Assembly (NCBI RefSeq): GCF_021390395.1
Contig: NZ_JAJUWT010000024.1
Span: 1 to 64,000, forward strand
DNA: 64,000 nucleotides
From: Saccharothrix sp. S26
Lineage (GTDB): Bacteria; Actinomycetota; Actinomycetes; Mycobacteriales; Pseudonocardiaceae
Direction: 5' to 3'
Shown here: positions 61,051 to 64,000 of the stretch, piece after piece
How the letters are laid out: each line of letters starts with the position of its first letter
How positions within the stretch are numbered: position 1 is the first letter of the stretch
Notes under the pieces: generated by a model
The model's input: the letters and a program-made list of their open reading frames with translations, nothing else
The model's database searches: none
Told to the model about the DNA's origin: nothing
Position numbers and translations under genes: made by a program

Positions 61051-62442
61051 GTGAGCCTCCACCTCTTCGACACCGCGACCCGGTCCATGCGGGAGTTCGT
61101 CCCGCAGGTCAGCGGAACGGCGTCGATCTACGTCTGTGGGGCCACGGTGCAGGGCGTTCCGCACATCGGCCACGTGCGCAGCGGCCTCAACTTCGACGTG
61201 CTGCGCCGGTGGTTGGGCCGCGACGGCTCGACCGTGCGCCTGGTGCGCAACGTCACGGACATCGACGACAAGATCCTGGCCAAGGCGGGCGAGCACGGCG
61301 CGCAGTGGTGGGAGTGGGCCTACCAGCACGAGCGCGCGTTCGACGACGCCTACGACGCGCTGGGCTGCCTGCCCGCCTCCTACTCGCCGCGCGCGACGGG
61401 CCACGTCACGCAGATGGTCGAGCTGATGGAGCGGCTGATCGAGAAGGGGCACGCCTACGCCGCCGACGGCGACGTGTACTTCTCGGTGACCTCGTTCCCC
61501 GAGTACGGGGCGCTGTCCGGGCAGAAGCCGGACGAGGTGCACCAGGGCGAGTCCGCCGCGACGGGCAAGCGCGACGCGCGCGACTTCACGTTGTGGAAGG
61601 CGGCGAAGCCGGGCGAGCCGTCGTGGCCGACGCCGTGGGGACCGGGCCGGCCGGGCTGGCACCTGGAGTGCTCGGCGATGGCGACCGCGTACCTCGGTGG
61701 CACGTTCGACATCCACGGCGGCGGCATCGACCTGATCTTCCCGCACCACGAGAACGAGCAGGCCCAGTCGCGGGCCGCGGGCGACGGGTTCGCCCGGTAC
61801 TGGATGCACAACGCGTGGGTGACGCTCAGCGGCGAGAAGATGTCGAAGTCGCTGGGCAACACGGTGTCGATCCCGGCGATGCTGGAGCGGGTCCGCGCGC
61901 CCGAGCTGCGGTACTACCTGGTGGGGCCGCACTACCGGTCGGCGATCGAGTACTCGCCGGAGGCGTTGGACGAGTCGGTGTCGGCCTACCGGCGGATCGA
62001 GTCGTTCCTGCGGCGGGTGGTCGAGCGCACCGGGGCCGTCGGCGCGGACGGCGAGCTGTCGCCCGCGTTCGTGGCGTCGATGGACGACGACATGGGCACG
62101 CCCGGCGCGTTGGCCGCGATCCACAAGCGGTTGCGCGAGGGCAACACGGCCCTGGAGTCCGGTGACGACCCGGGCGCGCGTGCCGCCGCCGAGTCGGTGC
62201 GGGCGATGACCGGCGTGCTCGGGTTGGACCCGCTGTCGCCGCAGTGGCACGACGCCTCGGCGGGCGGCGCGGGCAGGCGCGCGTTGGGCGTGCTCGTGGA
62301 GCGGCTGCTGGAGGAGCGGTCGCAGGCCCGCAAGGACAGGGACTTCGCGCGCGCGGACGCGCTGCGCGACCACCTGCTGCTGGCCGGTATCGCCGTCGAG
62401 GACACCCCCGACGGTCCGTTGTGGACGTTGAAGGACGACTGA
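61051..62442 (+). CDS. cysS: cysteinyl-tRNA synthetase
   Basis: A 463-residue class I synthetase charging tRNA-Cys. The zinc Cys is in YVCGATVQGVPHIGHVRSG near 28, which also carries the HIGH motif; the GATVQG wording is the actinobacterial form. Other zinc ligands: Cys in WHLECSAMA near 210 and HHENE near 236. KMSKS is near 270. The C-terminal helical tRNA-binding domain ends DGPLWTLKDD. The motif set separates it from the shorter MshC ligase. rlmB follows after four bases, so the two are co-transcribed. Confidence 0.97.
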   Translation: MSLHLFDTATRSMREFVPQVSGTASIYVCGATVQGVPHIGHVRSGLNFDVLRRWLGRDGSTVRLVRNVTDIDDKILAKAGEHGAQWWEWAYQHERAFDDAYDALGCLPASYSPRATGHVTQMVELMERLIEKGHAYAADGDVYFSVTSFPEYGALSGQKPDEVHQGESAATGKRDARDFTLWKAAKPGEPSWPTPWGPGRPGWHLECSAMATAYLGGTFDIHGGGIDLIFPHHENEQAQSRAAGDGFARYWMHNAWVTLSGEKMSKSLGNTVSIPAMLERVRAPELRYYLVGPHYRSAIEYSPEALDESVSAYRRIESFLRRVVERTGAVGADGELSPAFVASMDDDMGTPGALAAIHKRLREGNTALESGDDPGARAAAESVRAMTGVLGLDPLSPQWHDASAGGAGRRALGVLVERLLEERSQARKDRDFARADALRDHLLLAGIAVEDTPDGPLWTLKDD

Positions 62443-62446
62443 GCTC

Positions 62447-63415
62447 GTGGCTGGTAACTCCAAGCGCCGGGGCGCCATGCGCAACCCCGGCTCCAAGAAG
62501 GGCGCGGTCGTCGGTTCCGGCGGGCAGAAGTCCAAGGGCCTGCAGGGCAAGGGCCCCACGCCGAAGGCGACCGAACGACCGAACCACCCCGCTTACAAGC
62601 GCGCGAACGCCGCCGCGAAGGCCGAGCAGGTCCGCTCCCAGCGGCGCAAGGCCGCCGAGAACGGCCCCGAGACCGTGGCCGGGCGCAACCCGGTGGTCGA
62701 GTGCCTGCGGGCCGGCATCCCGGCGACCGCGCTGTACGTGGCGCTGGGCATCGACGCCGACGACCGGGTCGCCGAGGCGGTGCAACTGGCGGCCACGCGC
62801 GGCATCTCCGTGCTGGAGGTGCAGCGCGGCGAGCTGGACCGGATCACCGGCGGCGCCATGCACCAGGGGCTCGGCTTGCAGGTGCCGCCCTACGAGTACA
62901 CCGAGCCGCGCGAACTGCTCAAGATCGCGAACCAGTCCGGCATGCCGCCGTTGTTGGTCGCCCTGGACGGCGTGACCGACCCGCGCAACCTCGGCGCCGT
63001 CGTGCGCTCGGCCGCCGCCTTCGGCGCGCACGGCATCGTGCTGCCGCAGCGCCGGTCCGCCGGGATCACGGCGGTGGCTTGGCGTACCAGTGCGGGCACG
63101 GCCGCTCGGATGCCGATCGCCGTGGCCACGAACCTGACGCGTCAGCTCAAGGAGTGGGCCGAGGCCGGGCTGATGGTCATCGGTCTGGACGCGGACGGTG
63201 ACGTGGACGTGGACGGCCTGGACCTCGCCACCGGCCCGTTGGTGGTCGTGGTGGGCTCGGAGGGACGCGGCCTGTCGCGCCTGGTGAAGGAGACGTGCGA
63301 CCAGACGGTGTCCATCCCGATGGCCGCCGGCGTCGAGTCGCTGAACGCCTCCGTCGCCGCCGGCGTGGTGTTGGCCGAGATCGCTCGTCGGCGTCGGCTC
63401 GAAGTCCGGGGCTGA
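62447..63415 (+). CDS. rlmB: 23S rRNA (guanosine-2'-O-)-methyltransferase RlmB/TrmH family
   Basis: A 322-residue SPOUT methyltransferase. A basic disordered N-terminus of about 70 residues (KRRGAMRNPGSKKG) is followed by the substrate-binding domain (ETVAGRNPVVECLRAG near 77) and the knotted SAM domain: LDGVTDPRNLGAVVRSAAAFG near 180, VVVVGSEGRGLSRLV near 265 and IPMAAGVESLNASVAAGV near 290. It modifies G2251-type position in 23S rRNA by family analogy. GTG start. In mycobacteria the gene also follows cysS. Confidence 0.95.
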   Translation: MAGNSKRRGAMRNPGSKKGAVVGSGGQKSKGLQGKGPTPKATERPNHPAYKRANAAAKAEQVRSQRRKAAENGPETVAGRNPVVECLRAGIPATALYVALGIDADDRVAEAVQLAATRGISVLEVQRGELDRITGGAMHQGLGLQVPPYEYTEPRELLKIANQSGMPPLLVALDGVTDPRNLGAVVRSAAAFGAHGIVLPQRRSAGITAVAWRTSAGTAARMPIAVATNLTRQLKEWAEAGLMVIGLDADGDVDVDGLDLATGPLVVVVGSEGRGLSRLVKETCDQTVSIPMAAGVESLNASVAAGVVLAEIARRRRLEVRG

Positions 63416-63427
63416 AGAGCAACAGCT

Positions 63428-63885
63428 GCGAAGATCAAAAACGTCCTCGCAGGGGGCAGATCAGCAGGATGACCCCAACCACCCCTTGACGCTGCGGTTG
63501 CGTCGTGGGTCGGGTTTCGTGTCATCCCACCGACCTCCCTCCGGGCTACATCGCGCCCGCACCGCGCCGGACGGGACCGGACCCCCGGCCCCGCCGGCGA
63601 CCCCGATCCCCTCCACTGGACGTCTTTTGCCTCAAAAGTAGGGCTTCGTGTCATCCCGCCGACCTGGCGCAGCCCTACCGCACGTGTCAAGGGGGGCGCG
63701 GGTTCACCGATGCCCACGGCCTTCACTGCGGGCCGCGCCCCCCTTGATACGTGTGGTAGCCCTTGTGGAGGTCGGTGGGATGACACGAAACCCGGACCAC
63801 CCACCCCACCGCAGCATCCAGGCGCAGTCGGGGTCATCCTGCTGATCTGCCCGTCCGGCGAGGACAGCTTTCAACGCTTCTACGT
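63428..63885. repeat. nested inverted-repeat element of about 460 bp
   Basis: Outer arms GGGCAGATCAGCAGG... at 63454-63476 and 63830-63852 are a perfect 23-bp inverted repeat, and looser matching extends outward to about 63428 and 63885. Middle arms 63512-63538 and 63767-63793 are a perfect 27-bp inverted repeat. A direct copy of the middle arm at 63641-63665 differs at two bases. The inner hairpin 63675-63701 / 63733-63759 has 27 pairs with two G/A differences that would be G-U pairs in RNA. No gene is evident inside. Confidence 0.9.
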
Positions 63886-63971
63886 CCACCTCGACCTCCC
63901 GTGCCCCCGGACCGGGATGTGAGGTCGGCCGGTTTGTGGGTGATCCGGTCCGAAGGCGCGTGAACGGCGGA

Positions 63972-63977
63972 TAAGGT
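63972..63977 (+). promoter_or_regulatory. -10 box of a leaderless promoter (partial gene at window end)
   Basis: TAAGGT is followed by eight bases and ATG 63986. Confidence 0.4.
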
Positions 63978-63985
63978 CTGCGGCG

Positions 63986-64000
63986 ATGTCCTTCGCCACC
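63986..64000 (+). CDS. possible start of a gene cut by the window end
   Basis: ATG begins MSFAT and runs off the window. It is called only because of the -10 box eight bases upstream and an otherwise empty gap. Five codons are not enough to identify a product. Confidence 0.35.

Noticed and set aside
63704..63922. Short open frames on both strands within the 63.4-63.9 kb element
   Set aside because: They consist of the inverted-repeat arms, have no family match that I recognise, and mirror each other because of the repeats.

Overview
The window is chromosomal DNA of a very GC-rich actinomycete, most likely of the family Pseudonocardiaceae (Saccharothrix, Actinosynnema and Lentzea are the sort of genera it suggests). 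The evidence is the extreme third-position GC, many GTG and a few TTG starts, CarD, a SARP/AfsR-type regulator, a DasR-like GlcNAc regulon, sugar ABC operons without their own ATPase, and the block lpqE-like / carD / ispD / ispF / cysS / rlmB with radA beside it, an order also known from mycobacteria. The family assignment is inference.

Layout. 1-0.3 kb: G-rich DNA with a 15-bp tandem repeat. 0.3-9.2 kb: thiamine biosynthesis (thiC-thiD on +, thiO-thiS-thiG on -, thiE on +). Each of the two operons has its own TPP riboswitch. Between them lie a methyltransferase, a frameshifted VanZ-like gene and a MarR regulator, and a DODA-type dioxygenase follows thiE. 9.2-13.3 kb: secreted S1 protease, threonine dehydratase-like enzyme, DHA2 exporter. 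13.7-21.7 kb: GlcNAc/chitin utilisation (dasR, dasABCD, SIS-domain deaminase/isomerase, nagA) with three DasR-box-like sites, one of them inside a coding sequence. 21.8-26.5 kb: FadR-type regulator and a four-gene set that fits non-phosphorylative L-fucose catabolism. 26.6-31.7 kb: secreted subtilase, BadF-type GlcNAc kinase, DUF3159 membrane protein. 31.8-38.5 kb: ROK regulator, ABC importer, GH4 glycosidase and a second BadF-type kinase. 38.6-47.7 kb: SGNH hydrolase, SARP regulator, ADP-ribosylglycohydrolase, two-component system, aldo/keto reductase, small membrane protein. 47.9-51.4 kb: secreted VWA protein, tRNA-Thr, ThrE-like exporter. 51.5-55.5 kb: OtsA and an OtsB-GH15 fusion. 55.6-63.4 kb: radA, copper-chaperone-like lipoprotein, carD, ispD, ispF, PPOX protein, HAD phosphatase, cysS, rlmB. 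63.4-63.9 kb: an unexplained element built of nested inverted repeats.

How the genes fit together. Secreted proteases and two sugar importers with cytoplasmic glycosidases and kinases describe a saprophyte that feeds on chitin, protein and fucosylated or beta-linked sugars. DasR-like control links GlcNAc uptake, chitobiose cleavage, deacetylation and deamination. The trehalose genes and the carD-isoprenoid-cysS block are housekeeping.

The most unusual material is not protein-coding. (1) A family of short repeats fills three separate gaps between convergent genes almost from stop codon to stop codon; in one gap it forms a 40-bp-arm hairpin. (2) The 63.4-63.9 kb element has perfect 23- and 27-bp arms. 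(3) At least nine genes have a TANNNT-type -10 box six to eight bases before the start codon, so they are probably transcribed without a leader.
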